From positions 1 through 64,000 of the forward strand of contig CANQFA010000002.1 of assembly GCA_947597925.1 (NCBI GenBank): a DNA stretch of 64,000 bases, written 5' to 3'. The notes under the pieces were generated by a model. It searched no databases, was not told the origin of the DNA, and saw only the letters and a program-made list of their open reading frames with translations. The translations under genes were made by a program, and so were the position numbers. The first letter of the stretch is position 1, and every line of letters starts with the position of its first letter. Origin of the DNA: an uncultured Clostridia bacterium (GTDB lineage: Bacteria; Bacillota; Clostridia; Christensenellales; Borkfalkiaceae). Positions 18,865 to 27,025 of the stretch are shown here, one piece after another.

Positions 18865-20160
18865 ATGGAAGAGAACGAAATGACCGTCGCCGAAGAGACC
18901 GCCCCCGAAGTCAGCACTTCGGAGAGCCCCATGCTCATTCGCAGAAATGCCGAGCCGAAGGGCAGGACCTACCCGATCCTGCATTTCGTTCCCGTCTCCG
19001 AGCGTACCGCGGCAGAAGCCGCCGAAGCGATCGAGGAGACCTCCGCAGAGGCTCCTGTAGAAGAAGCCCCTGTAGAGGAAGCTGTCGCGGAAGAGACTCC
19101 CGTCGAGGAAGCTCCCGTAGAGGAAGTCGTCGCCGAAGAGGCACCTGCAGAAGAGGCTCCCGTAGAGGAAGTCGTCGCGGAAGAAGCTCCCGTAGAGGAA
19201 GTTCCCGCCGAGGAAGAGGCTCCCGTGGAAGTAGCTCCCGTCGAGGAAACCGTTGAGGAAATTCCCGCAGAGGAGACTGCCGAAGCTGTCGAGACAGTCG
19301 AGGAGGCGCCCGCGGAAGAAGTCGTCACGGAAGAGGCGCCCGCGGAAGAAGTTGAGCTCGCCGAAGTCCTCACCGAGGACCCGCCCGTGGAGGAGATCTT
19401 CGCGGAGACCGCGGCGCCCCTTGCCGAGAGCCGCATCGAACAATTCGAGTACACGGCAACTGCTGCATTCGGTGCCCCCACGAAGAGCGCCCGCGTCTAC
19501 CTCCCCGCAGGATATGAGAAGGGAAATGTCTATCCCGTCGCCGTCATCCTGCACTCGCTGAGCGGTGACGAAGAGGAGTGGCTCGCACAGGGCGCGAAGG
19601 AGCTCCTCGACTCCCTCATCGCCGAAGGCAAGCTCAAAAAGCTCATCGCCGTCTTCCCCAACGGGCGGACGTGCATGGACTTCAAGAACCGCGCCGGCTT
19701 CATCCTGAGCGGCAAGCTCATCATGACGGACAATGTGCGCGGCTTCTATAAATTCCCCAAGGAACTGCGGTGCGACCTCCTGCCCGCCCTCATGGAGCGC
19801 TATGCTGCATGCGGCGAGGCGGGATGCCATGCCGTCATCGGCTGTTCCATGGGCGCCGTACAGGCCCTCCTGTGCGTGCGGGACTGCGCCGACCTCATCG
19901 GCTTTGCGGGCGCCATCGCACCCGTGCCCGAGGAAGGGGGGACAGATGCAGCCGCCGAGGGCATGCAGGCAGAGGGTGCTCCCCGCCTCTTCGTCGCGGC
20001 AGGGACCGAGGACAGCGTCGCGGGCCCCGTCGTGGAGGCGCTCAAAGAAAAGCTCGGCGAACGCGCGGAGTGGTCCGAGGAAGAGGGCGGTCACGCCTTC
20101 GACGTCTGGACGAAGGAGCTCGAAAAGGCCCTCCTTCTCGCCTTCCCCGCAGCGGAATAA
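18865..20160 (+). CDS. Esterase (alpha/beta hydrolase) with long Pro/Val/Glu/Ala repeat N-terminus
   Basis: 431 residues from ATG 18865 (GGAGG six bases upstream; an upstream GTG frame is unlikely). Residues about 50-185 are a degenerate repeat of (A/V)PVEE(A/V)/VVAEEAP units, strongly acidic, with no signal peptide or membrane helix. Residues about 195-431 form an esterase-type alpha/beta hydrolase: oxyanion region 'VILHSLSGDEEEW', nucleophile S328 in G-C-S-M-G, acid D383 in 'GTEDSV' and H410 in 'GGHAFDVW'. This resembles the tributyrin esterase/S-formylglutathione hydrolase group. The N-terminal repeat could be a spacer or a binding tail. Substrate unknown. Confidence 0.8.
   Translation: MEENEMTVAEETAPEVSTSESPMLIRRNAEPKGRTYPILHFVPVSERTAAEAAEAIEETSAEAPVEEAPVEEAVAEETPVEEAPVEEVVAEEAPAEEAPVEEVVAEEAPVEEVPAEEEAPVEVAPVEETVEEIPAEETAEAVETVEEAPAEEVVTEEAPAEEVELAEVLTEDPPVEEIFAETAAPLAESRIEQFEYTATAAFGAPTKSARVYLPAGYEKGNVYPVAVILHSLSGDEEEWLAQGAKELLDSLIAEGKLKKLIAVFPNGRTCMDFKNRAGFILSGKLIMTDNVRGFYKFPKELRCDLLPALMERYAACGEAGCHAVIGCSMGAVQALLCVRDCADLIGFAGAIAPVPEEGGTDAAAEGMQAEGAPRLFVAAGTEDSVAGPVVEALKEKLGERAEWSEEEGGHAFDVWTKELEKALLLAFPAAE
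19036..19400 (+). repeat. In-frame degenerate coding repeat (P-V-E-E-A/V)
   Basis: Repeated GAAGAAGTCGTCGCxGAAGA and GCTCCCGTAGAGGAAG units run in frame through the esterase gene. Unit length varies by codon multiples, as expected from slippage or recombination; this is not a CRISPR array (no spacers). Confidence 0.8.
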
Positions 20161-20215
20161 AGAGAGATAAGGAATCAAGGCGCATATCGCGCAGATCGGA
20201 GGTTTTTGCAAATTT

Positions 20216-21286
20216 ATGGACGGTGGCGACATAGGACTCTTGGTCGCACTCATTCTACTCGTCGTGCTCTCGGGCATCTTTTCTGCCACGGAGACGGCAT
20301 ATACCGGGTTTTCCGCGGTGAGAATGCGCAGATACGCCCTTCGCAACAAGTTCGCGCAGGTCGCTCTGAAACTCAGTGAAGACTATAATAAAGTCCTCAC
20401 CACGCTGCTCATCGGGAACAATATCGTAAACATAGCGGCGGCGACCATTGCCACCGTTTTGTTTTCGAAATGGATCGCCGGCGACCTCGGTCCCACGATC
20501 TCGACGATCGTACTTACGGCGGTCATCCTCATCTTCGGCGAGGTGACGCCCAAGACGCTCGCAAAGGAAAAGCCCGAGTGGGTCGCCTGCGCTATGGCAT
20601 ACCCCATGGTCGTGCTCGGCTACCTCTTCTGGCCCCTCAACTTCCTCTTCGGGCTCTGGAAAAAGTTCCTCTTCCTCCTCTTCGGGCTCGGGAAACAGAA
20701 GAAGACCTACACCGAGGAGGAGTTCAAGATGCTCGTGACCGACGTCAAGGAGGAAGGGGTGCTCAATGCGACGGAGCACGACCTCATCACGCGGACGCTC
20801 CGCTACGATGACCTCCATGTCGGCTCCTGCATGATCCCGCTCGACCGCGTGATCCTCGCCGAGGTGCGCGACAGCTCCCGCGAGGTCTATAAGATCTTCC
20901 GCGAGACGAACTTTTCCCGCGTGCCCATCTATAAGGGGACCAAGCAAAATATCATCGGCATCCTCTACCGCGCCGACTTCTATGAAAATCTGCTCGCGGG
21001 GAGGAGGGACTTTGCCGACCTCATCCGCCCCGTCTCCTATACCTCGACGGACGAAAAGGTGTCCGAGCTCATGAAGCACATGCAGTCCATGCGCGAGCAC
21101 ATGGTGATCGTGGGCGCCGAGGGCAATGCGCTCGGGCTCATCACCCGTGAGGACATGATAGAGGAGCTCCTCGGCGATGACATCGACGATAAGTATGACC
21201 TGACGCCCGACACCGAGCCCCTCAATCCCTTCATCCCCGAGGAGGAGCCTGCCGACCCCGAAGAGGTCGACGAGACGGAAGAATAG
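20216..21286 (+). CDS. CNNM/CBS-domain membrane protein (HlyC/CorC-type)
   Basis: 356 residues. The N-terminal CNNM (DUF21) membrane domain shows the family motif 'SGIFSATETAYTGFS' and 'LLIGNNIVNIAAA', 'FGEVTPKTLAKEKPE', with about three or four membrane helices to residue 160. Two CBS motifs follow (MIPLDRVILAE...VPIYKGTKQNIIGILY; EHMVIVGAEGNALGLITREDMIEELLGD), then an acidic tail. The CorC C-terminal domain seems absent. Family members are linked to Mg2+ or Na+/Mg2+ transport. GGAGG at 20198 is 13 bp from ATG. The methyltransferase gene follows after 6 bp, so the two are probably cotranscribed. Confidence 0.9.
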   Translation: MDGGDIGLLVALILLVVLSGIFSATETAYTGFSAVRMRRYALRNKFAQVALKLSEDYNKVLTTLLIGNNIVNIAAATIATVLFSKWIAGDLGPTISTIVLTAVILIFGEVTPKTLAKEKPEWVACAMAYPMVVLGYLFWPLNFLFGLWKKFLFLLFGLGKQKKTYTEEEFKMLVTDVKEEGVLNATEHDLITRTLRYDDLHVGSCMIPLDRVILAEVRDSSREVYKIFRETNFSRVPIYKGTKQNIIGILYRADFYENLLAGRRDFADLIRPVSYTSTDEKVSELMKHMQSMREHMVIVGAEGNALGLITREDMIEELLGDDIDDKYDLTPDTEPLNPFIPEEEPADPEEVDETEE

Positions 21287-21292
21287 GAAAAA

Positions 21293-22432
21293 ATGAAACT
21301 CCTGATCCCTGCGGCGACCGGGCTGGAAGCCGCACTGAAACGTGAACTCGAACACCTTGGATTCGGACATGCCCCCGCCATACGCGGTCGGGTGGAGCTT
21401 GAGGGCGACTGGGAAACAGTCGCCCGTCTTAACGTATCTCTGCGGGCGGGGGAGCGCGTGCTCCTCCTCTTGTCCCGCTTTCACGCGGAGACATTCGATG
21501 AGCTCTTCGAGGGCATCTCCCGTATCCCGTGGGAAGAATATTTCACCGCGCACACGAAGATCCTTTTGGACGGCAAGAGCTATAAGAGCAAGCTCGGCGC
21601 CGTCAAGGCGGCGGGCGGGGTCGCCAAAAAGGCGATCTGCAGGCGGCTTGCGGAAAAGCTCGGCGCCTCCGTCCTCGACGAGAGGGGAGAGCGCGCCGTG
21701 GTGGGCATCTCCCTCTATGAAGATGAGGCCGCCGTGACGCTCGACACCTCGGGCGATGGCCTGCACAAGCGCTCCTATCGCGTGCGCACCTACGAGGCGC
21801 CCCTGCGCGAGACGACGGCAGCTGCCATCGTGGAGGACTCCCTCTACCGCAGGGAGAAGCCCTTTGCCGATCCCTTCTGCGGGAGCGGGACCTTTCCCAT
21901 CGAGGCGGCGCTGTATGCCCGCGGGATCGCCCCCGGCCGCATGCGTTCCTTTGACTTCGAGAGGTGGCGCTCCGTCCCCGCGGGAGCCGTGCGCCGTGCC
22001 CGCGAAGAGGCGAGGGAGGGGGAATATCACGGGCCCATCGCACCCATCTTCGCCTCCGATCTCTCCCCGCATGCCGTGGAGCTTGCGAGGGAGCATGCGC
22101 GGCGGGCGGGCGTCGCAGAGGACATCACCTTTTCTGCCGCCGATGTGCGCACCTTTCGCTCCGAGCTCTCCTACGGCGTGGTGGCCTCCAATCCTCCCTA
22201 CGGCGAGCGCATGATGAAGGGAGAGGAGCTCTTCCCGCTCTACCGTGCCTTCCGCGAGACCTTTCGCGCGCTGCCCGACTGGAGCGCCTATGTCATCACC
22301 GCCTACGCCGACTTCGAGCGGGCATTCGGCAGGGCGGACAGGCGGCGCATCCTCTACAATGCCAACCTCCGCTGCGGGCTCTTTACCTATTTCGGGGAAA
22401 AACCTCCGAAAGACGGCAGAGATGGAAAATAG
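21293..22432 (+). CDS. THUMP-domain class I RNA methyltransferase (RlmL/YpsC-like)
   Basis: 379 residues. N-terminal ferredoxin-like/THUMP region (to about residue 155; 'YEDEAAVTLDTSGDGLHKRSYR' is the classical junction), then the Rossmann methyltransferase with SAM motif 'FADPFCGSGTFPIEAAL' and catalytic 'SNPPYGERM', typical of N2-guanine rRNA methyltransferases. It is likely to modify 23S rRNA (m2G). Length matches the Bacillus YpsC type rather than the fused E. coli RlmKL. It starts six bases after the CNNM gene. Confidence 0.9.
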   Translation: MKLLIPAATGLEAALKRELEHLGFGHAPAIRGRVELEGDWETVARLNVSLRAGERVLLLLSRFHAETFDELFEGISRIPWEEYFTAHTKILLDGKSYKSKLGAVKAAGGVAKKAICRRLAEKLGASVLDERGERAVVGISLYEDEAAVTLDTSGDGLHKRSYRVRTYEAPLRETTAAAIVEDSLYRREKPFADPFCGSGTFPIEAALYARGIAPGRMRSFDFERWRSVPAGAVRRAREEAREGEYHGPIAPIFASDLSPHAVELAREHARRAGVAEDITFSAADVRTFRSELSYGVVASNPPYGERMMKGEELFPLYRAFRETFRALPDWSAYVITAYADFERAFGRADRRRILYNANLRCGLFTYFGEKPPKDGRDGK

Positions 22433-22479
22433 TGACTGTGAACAATGTGTGAATCTTTCGGAAAAGATGCGTCAAATTC

Positions 22480-22508
22480 TTGACATCCGCGGGCGACGTT
22501 GTTATAAT
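22480..22508 (+). promoter_or_regulatory. Consensus sigma-A promoter of the marR-ABC operon
   Basis: Perfect TTGACA (22480-22485), 17 bp, perfect TATAAT (22503-22508). Such strength suggests the need for repression. Confidence 0.95.
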
Positions 22509-22523
22509 ATATTTTGTTCAGCT

Positions 22524-22554
22524 TGAAACAAATGTCAAAGTCTGAAACATATGT
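22524..22554 (+). promoter_or_regulatory. Candidate MarR operator (direct repeat)
   Basis: TGAAACAAATGT (22524-22535) and TGAAACATATGT (22543-22554) are direct repeats starting 19 bp apart, just downstream of the expected transcription start; AAAGGGG and ATG 22570 follow. Location and repetition suggest autoregulation by the MarR product. Confidence 0.55.
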
Positions 22555-22569
22555 AAAGGGGATTTTACG

Positions 22570-23049
22570 ATGGAGATCAATGAGTATCTCGTAAAGCTCT
22601 TCCAGACGATCAAGGACATGGAGGAGCTCAACCTCTTCGCGGACACGGCGAAGCTCTCGAAGACGGAGTTCCGTCTCATCCGCGAGGTGCTCCTGGAGCG
22701 CGAAAAGGGGCGCGGCATCATCTCTTCGGAACTTGCGAGGAGACTGGGCATCACGCGGTCTGCGGTGTCGCAGATCGTCACCAAGCTCGAGAAGCAGGGC
22801 ACCGTGCAGCGCGTGGCATCGCCCACCGACCGCAAGATCGCCTATATCTGCCTCTCCGATCGCGCCATGGCCATCTTCGAGGGGCAGTGCGCCCATGCCA
22901 ATGAGATCATCGGCGGCGTCGTAGAGGAGCTCGGCGAGGAGAAGATGAAAGCGCTCATCGCCGCCTACGACGAGTTCCTCGAAGTCTTTGCCAGGGTCCG
23001 CAGGCGCCGCCTCGAAGAGGGCGCAACGGATCGGAAAGAGGAGTCCTGA
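22570..23049 (+). CDS. MarR-family transcriptional regulator
   Basis: 159 residues. Winged helix-turn-helix in the centre: 'ISSELARRLGITRSAVSQIVTKLEKQGTVQRVASPTDRKIAYICLSDRA', including the MarR wing motif (D-R-K). Flanking helices form the dimer interface. It lies 50 bp before the zinc-ribbon ABC exporter and after a consensus promoter with an internal direct repeat, so it probably represses its own operon and responds to a compound or stress handled by the exporter. Confidence 0.92.
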   Translation: MEINEYLVKLFQTIKDMEELNLFADTAKLSKTEFRLIREVLLEREKGRGIISSELARRLGITRSAVSQIVTKLEKQGTVQRVASPTDRKIAYICLSDRAMAIFEGQCAHANEIIGGVVEELGEEKMKALIAAYDEFLEVFARVRRRRLEEGATDRKEES

Positions 23050-23099
23050 GCAGCAAATCCACCGTCCCCGCGGTTTTCGGGGGAAAAGGAGAATTCGAT

Positions 23100-26081
23100 A
23101 TGATCCAATGCAATAACTGCCGCAACATGGTCCCGGACGGCGCAAGTTTCTGCCCCATCTGCGGAGCACCGCTCACGGCGCCCGTCCCTGCCTGTCCTCC
23201 TCAATTTGCGGGGGGCGTCAGGGTCTTCTCGCCCATGCCGACGCCCGTCATCGTGATCGGAGGAGGGGGGAAGCAGGCGGTGCCGCCCCGCGCGGGAGCA
23301 CCCAAGGCAAGGGGAAGCGCGCCGAAGGCAAAGGCCCGTCCCGTGAACGGAAGACCCGAGCACGGCCTGCCCGCCATGCTCAAGCTCACCGGGATCACCA
23401 AGGACTATAAGGCGGCCTCGGGGACCGTCCATGCCCTGCGGGGTGTCAGCCTCGAGTTCCGGAAGAGCGAATTTGTCTGCGTTCTCGGACAGAGCGGATG
23501 CGGCAAGACGACCCTCCTCAATATCATCGGCGGCCTCGACCACTATACTTCGGGCGATCTCGTCATACAGGGGAGATCGACGAAGAAGTACCGCGACCGC
23601 GATTGGGATGTCTACCGCAACCATCGCATCGGCTTCATCTTCCAGACCTATAACCTCATCCCGCACCAGACGGTGCTCGAAAATGTCGAGCTCGCCCTCA
23701 CGATCGCGGGCGTCGGCAAGGCAGAGCGCAGACAGCGCGCCAAGGAGGCGCTCGAGCGGGTGGGACTCGGCAGCGAGCTCAAGAAGAAGCCCAACCAGCT
23801 CTCGGGCGGCCAGATGCAGCGCGTCGCCATCGCCCGCGCCCTCGTCAACAATCCCGATATCCTCCTCGCCGATGAGCCCACGGGCGCCCTCGATTCCAAG
23901 ACGAGCGTCGAGGTCATGGAGCTCATCAAGGAGATCGCAAAGGAGCGCCTCGTCATCATGGTCACGCACAACGGCGACCTTGCCGAGGAGTATGCCTCGC
24001 GCATCGTCCGCCTGAAGGACGGCGAGGTGGAATCCGATTCCAACCCCTATATCGGCGACATGGTACCCCCCGAAGAGGTCAGGGAGAAGAAAAAGAAGGG
24101 CGAGCCGCGCGCCAAGATGGGCATTTTTACCTCGCTTGCGCTCTCCTTCCGCAACCTCCTCACCAAGCGGGGCCGCACCCTCATCACCTCCTTTGCGGGG
24201 AGCATCGGCATCATCAGCGTCTGCCTCGTGCTCGCCCTCTCGAGCGGGTTCAATAACTACATCCGCCACACCGAGGAAGACATGCTCTCCTCCTCTCCCA
24301 TCGAGGTCTCGGAGACGGCGCTCGATGTCACGGCCGTCATGGAGGGCATCCGCTCTCCCGCAGACATGCCCACGCTCGAGGAGCTCCACGACGAAGTCTA
24401 TATCAATTCCTTCCTCACGGGGCTTGCACAGGGCGTCGCGGTCACAAATGACATCAGCGAGGAGTACATCAACTACCTCGAAAAGGGCAAGGCGGACCAC
24501 CCCGATTGGTTCTCCGCCCTCCACTATGGGTACGGCATCAACCTCGAAAACAACCTCTTCATGCCCCTCGTGACAGGCGGATATGTCCTCGGCGGCGAGA
24601 TGGTGGAGGCCAAGACCCAAAACTTCTCCCTCTCCCGCCTCAAGTCCTACCTCATCGATGAACTCGTGCGGTATGCCCCCGAGTATACCCGCCTCCTGCC
24701 CTACGTCACCCTGTTTACGGATATCGTCAACGTCATGCCGGGGACGAAGGACTTCACCGATCCCGAATATTCGAAATACGTCCTCTCGCAGTACGACCTC
24801 GTCGACGGCAAATTCCCCACCAATGAAAATGAGACCGTCCTCGTCGTGGGCGAGCAAAATGAGCTCATCGACCTCACCCTCGTGCAGCTCGGATTTTTGA
24901 CGGAAGACCGCTTTTTGGACCTCTTCAATGCGGGCGTTCCCGCCGCGGAGGAGGGGGAGCTTCCCGCGCCCGTCGCCATCACCATCGCAGAGGAGGGGGA
25001 CGAAGAGGAGGACAAGGCGCTCACCCGCATCTCCTACGAGCGCATCTATGCGCAGGACTACATGCTGTACAGCAACGACGTCGTCTATCCCGAAAACGAG
25101 GGATACGGCGGATATGTCGACTCCGCACGCGGGCAGTATCCCTTCGGTTCGGTGAATGAAGTGGAGGAGCTCTCGAAGGAAGACGGCATTCCGCTCAAGA
25201 TAAGCGGCATCCTCCGCCTCAAGCCCAACTTCACCTACGGGTGCCTCGACGAGGGACTCAACCTGACCGAAGCGACCGTCCTTTCCTACCTGAAAATGAA
25301 CATGGGTACGAAAATCGTCGAGTGGGCGACGAGCGATGCGGCAAAATTGCCCGCAACGCTCACGGGCGGCCTTGCCGAGACCGACCTCTATCTCTCGCCC
25401 TCGGCGGCACTCAATAGCTACTATACCGAGTACACGACGTCCATGCTCGGCATGAACATCACCCTCTATATCACCTATGCGCCCTCCGCCGCGGTCCGCT
25501 CCCTCGGCGGCGACGATGCCCCGAACGACGTTTTGATCTATCCCGTGGACTTCGACGCAAAGGACGATGTCTTAGGCTATCTCGACGGCTGGAACGACTC
25601 GCACGAAGAGTCCCTGCAGATCACTTACACCGACCGCGTGGGCCTCATGATGGGCATGGTGCAGACGATGCTCGATGTCATCACCTATGTCCTCGTCGCC
25701 TTCACCGCCATCTCCCTCGTCGTCTCCTCCGTCATGATCGGCATCATCACCTATGTCTCCGTCGTGGAGCGCATCAAGGAGATCGGCGTTCTCCGCAGCC
25801 TCGGCGCGCGCAAGCAAGATATCCGCAACCTCTTCAATGCGGAGACCTTCATCATCGGCCTTGCCGCGGGGCTCATCGGCATCGTGGTGACGTATGGTAT
25901 CGCCGTCATCGTGAGCATGATCATCGAGTCGCTGTCCGGCATCGCGGGCATCGCCACCCTGCCTCCGCTCACCGCCTTCATCATGGTGTGCGTGAGCGTG
26001 GTGCTCACTCTCATCTCGGGCCTCATCCCCGCACAGGCGGCGGCAAAGAAAGACCCCGTCATCGCCCTTCGCACCGAATAA
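23100..26081 (+). CDS. MacB-type ABC ATPase-permease fusion with N-terminal zinc ribbon
   Basis: 993 residues; AAGGAG precedes ATG. Residues 1-22 are a zinc ribbon (C4-x2-C7, C18-x2-C21), followed by a Pro/Gly/Lys-rich linker to about 95. An ABC ATPase follows: Walker [10 protein letters not shown], signature [15 protein letters not shown], Walker [13 protein letters not shown], His in [10 protein letters not shown] first membrane helix near '[25 protein letters not shown]', a ~400-residue extracytoplasmic domain, and three C-terminal helices of the FtsX type ('[21 protein letters not shown]') complete it. Gram-positive members export peptides or antibiotics or sense them. Zinc ribbons on such proteins are unusual. 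It is cotranscribed with marR and ends at a bidirectional terminator. Confidence 0.9.
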   Translation: MIQCNNCRNMVPDGASFCPICGAPLTAPVPACPPQFAGGVRVFSPMPTPVIVIGGGGKQAVPPRAGAPKARGSAPKAKARPVNGRPEHGLPAMLKLTGITKDYKAASGTVHALRGVSLEFRKSEFVCVLGQSGCGKTTLLNIIGGLDHYTSGDLVIQGRSTKKYRDRDWDVYRNHRIGFIFQTYNLIPHQTVLENVELALTIAGVGKAERRQRAKEALERVGLGSELKKKPNQLSGGQMQRVAIARALVNNPDILLADEPTGALDSKTSVEVMELIKEIAKERLVIMVTHNGDLAEEYASRIVRLKDGEVESDSNPYIGDMVPPEEVREKKKKGEPRAKMGIFTSLALSFRNLLTKRGRTLITSFAGSIGIISVCLVLALSSGFNNYIRHTEEDMLSSSPIEVSETALDVTAVMEGIRSPADMPTLEELHDEVYINSFLTGLAQGVAVTNDISEEYINYLEKGKADHPDWFSALHYGYGINLENNLFMPLVTGGYVLGGEMVEAKTQNFSLSRLKSYLIDELVRYAPEYTRLLPYVTLFTDIVNVMPGTKDFTDPEYSKYVLSQYDLVDGKFPTNENETVLVVGEQNELIDLTLVQLGFLTEDRFLDLFNAGVPAAEEGELPAPVAITIAEEGDEEEDKALTRISYERIYAQDYMLYSNDVVYPENEGYGGYVDSARGQYPFGSVNEVEELSKEDGIPLKISGILRLKPNFTYGCLDEGLNLTEATVLSYLKMNMGTKIVEWATSDAAKLPATLTGGLAETDLYLSPSAALNSYYTEYTTSMLGMNITLYITYAPSAAVRSLGGDDAPNDVLIYPVDFDAKDDVLGYLDGWNDSHEESLQITYTDRVGLMMGMVQTMLDVITYVLVAFTAISLVVSSVMIGIITYVSVVERIKEIGVLRSLGARKQDIRNLFNAETFIIGLAAGLIGIVVTYGIAVIVSMIIESLSGIAGIATLPPLTAFIMVCVSVVLTLISGLIPAQAAAKKDPVIALRTE

Positions 26082-26087
26082 GAACCA

Positions 26088-26124
26088 AAAATCGCCTCGG
26101 AGCACTTGCCCCGAGGCGATTTTT
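26088..26124. terminator. Bidirectional terminator
   Basis: AAAATCGCCTCGG (26088-26100) pairs perfectly with CCGAGGCGATTTT (26111-26123); an A-run on one side and a T-run on the other let it serve the ABC exporter (+) and the 23-residue ORF (-), whose stop touches it. Confidence 0.9.
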
Positions 26125-26195
26125 CATGTCTGAAGCAGTTTGCGGAGGTACTCCTCGTATTCCTCCTCGGTGAGCTTTTTGACCTTCTTTTTCAT
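26124..26195 (-). CDS. Candidate 23-residue basic/acidic helical small protein
   Basis: On the minus strand, ATG (complement of 26193-26195) opens a 24-codon frame ending at TGA in the arm of the bidirectional terminator. The peptide begins MKKKVKKLTEEEYEEYLRKL and would form one amphipathic helix. A ribosome binding site GAGGTGA lies 6-12 bases upstream of ATG. The segment is not overlapped by another gene. No clear -35/-10 was found upstream on that strand. It is too short for homology by eye; SD, terminator and composition are the support. Confidence 0.45.
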   Translation of the reverse strand: MKKKVKKLTEEEYEEYLRKLLQT

Positions 26196-26225
26196 CGCCG
26201 TCACCTCGCAGATTTGTCAGAGAGA

Positions 26226-26308
26226 GTATGCCCCGCCCGTCCTCCTTTTATTCACCCGCACGCAGTCCGCGGGCGGCGGCATACGATGGGGTAGCGGCGA
26301 TATGCCGC
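26226..26308. promoter_or_regulatory. Structured region upstream of the Cys-rich gene
   Basis: Two inverted repeats: arms at 26226-26239 (GTATGCCCCGCCCG) and 26270-26284 (CGGGCGGCGGCATAC), nearly perfect with a 30-nt loop, and GCGGC/GCCGC at 26294-26298/26304-26308. No T-tract follows, so they are not terminators. They could be a 5'-UTR regulatory structure for the gene at 26328 or part of the promoter zone between it and the minus-strand small ORF. Confidence 0.45.
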
Positions 26309-26327
26309 ATCTTACGGAGGAAACCAT

Positions 26328-26693
26328 ATGTGTACTTGTTGCAATCAGGGAAATACGTGCGGCTGTCCCACGTTCTTCGACCGCCTCGCGGAGGGGATCG
26401 CAAATCTCTTCTCCGCCTCGCCCTTTACGGGCTGCCCCTGCACCGCTACGCCCGCGGCGATCTCAAATCTCTTCATGATGAGCGGCTGCGGCGGCAATGG
26501 GGGGAACGGTGGAAACGGCGGGAATACGGGAAACTGCGGCTGCGGATGCAATAACACCAATACGAGCCCCTGCGGCTGTAGCGGGAACGGGAACAACAAT
26601 AACACCTGCGGCTGCGGTTCAAATAACAGCAATTCTTGCGGATGCAACGGCAATTATGAGGCATACTATGCCCGTCAGTACGCCCTGTATTGA
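26328..26693 (+). CDS. Cys/Gly/Asn-rich small protein
   Basis: 121 residues with GGAGG 8 bases before ATG. It has about 17 cysteines. Layout: Cys cluster MCTCCNQGNTCGC (1-13), a short helical segment (FFDRLAEGIANLFSAS), GCPC, a second hydrophobic segment (PAAISNLFMMSGC), then a (G)GN and CGC(N/G/S)-repeat region and an aromatic tail EAYYARQYALY. No signal peptide. No family recognised. The repeats resemble cross-linked structural or metal-binding proteins (exosporium, coat or sheath type); nothing adjacent proves that. Not a leader-core RiPP pattern with maturation genes nearby. Confidence 0.75.
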   Translation: MCTCCNQGNTCGCPTFFDRLAEGIANLFSASPFTGCPCTATPAAISNLFMMSGCGGNGGNGGNGGNTGNCGCGCNNTNTSPCGCSGNGNNNNTCGCGSNNSNSCGCNGNYEAYYARQYALY

Positions 26694-26747
26694 CGGAAAA
26701 TAGCAAAGACTTACCTACTAAACGCGTCACGGCGACAGCCCTAAATG

Positions 26748-26879
26748 CGTCATTTCGAACGCAGTGAGAAATCTCGTCCTTTGAGATTCCTCCTCCCTTC
26801 GGTCGTCGGAATGACGTATCAGGGCTCCTTGCTGTCCCTTGAGGGGAAAGTCCCCGAAGGGGCAAAGGGGTGTCGTCAC
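26748..26879. repeat. Interspersed repeat island B
   Basis: First part (26748-26815) is an imperfect inverted repeat: GTCATTTCGAACGCAGTGAG...AATCTCG / GAGATTCCTC...GTCGGAATGAC. Second part (26825-26879), CTCCTTGCTGTCCCTTGAGGGG...AGGGGTGTCGTC, is repeated at 55491-55550 and, inverted, at 43726-43749. Non-coding, MITE- or REP-like. Confidence 0.75.
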
Positions 26880-26896
26880 AAACGGCAATTTTCCGC

Positions 26897-26934
26897 TCTC
26901 CGCGGGCGATCCATCCCCGCGGGGAGTTTTTTTT
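26897..26934 (+). terminator. Rho-independent terminator
   Basis: CTCCGCGGG ... CCCGCGGGGAG stem (one bulge) followed by eight Ts; it insulates the Na/Pi promoter from transcription through the repeat island. Confidence 0.8.
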
Positions 26935-26954
26935 GACAATCTTGTCTAAAACGC

Positions 26955-26984
26955 GTGACAAATTTGCCGCATACCTGTTATAAT
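26955..26984 (+). promoter_or_regulatory. Promoter of the Na/Pi cotransporter operon
   Basis: GTGACA (26955-26960), 18 bp, TATAAT (26979-26984); AAAGGA at about 27010 precedes ATG 27026. Confidence 0.75.
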
Positions 26985-27025
26985 ATTATCGGACAACTTT
27001 CGATCTCAGCAAAGGACATGGATTT

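Noticed and set aside
19036..19400. Repeat array suspected as CRISPR
   Set aside because: Repeats are contiguous, in frame, degenerate and have no spacers; they code for P-V-E-E units.
23050..23099. Terminator between marR and the ABC exporter
   Set aside because: A TCCCCG/CGGGGGA hairpin exists but has no T-tract; the genes are better read as one operon.
22965..24857. A 630-codon minus-strand frame opposite the ABC exporter
   Set aside because: Antisense shadow; plus strand encodes a complete ABC protein.
26397..26693. RiPP precursor with modification cluster
   Set aside because: No radical SAM, cyclase or peptidase gene lies near the Cys-rich gene; the radical SAM gene at 57.6 kb is of the PflX type and 31 kb away.
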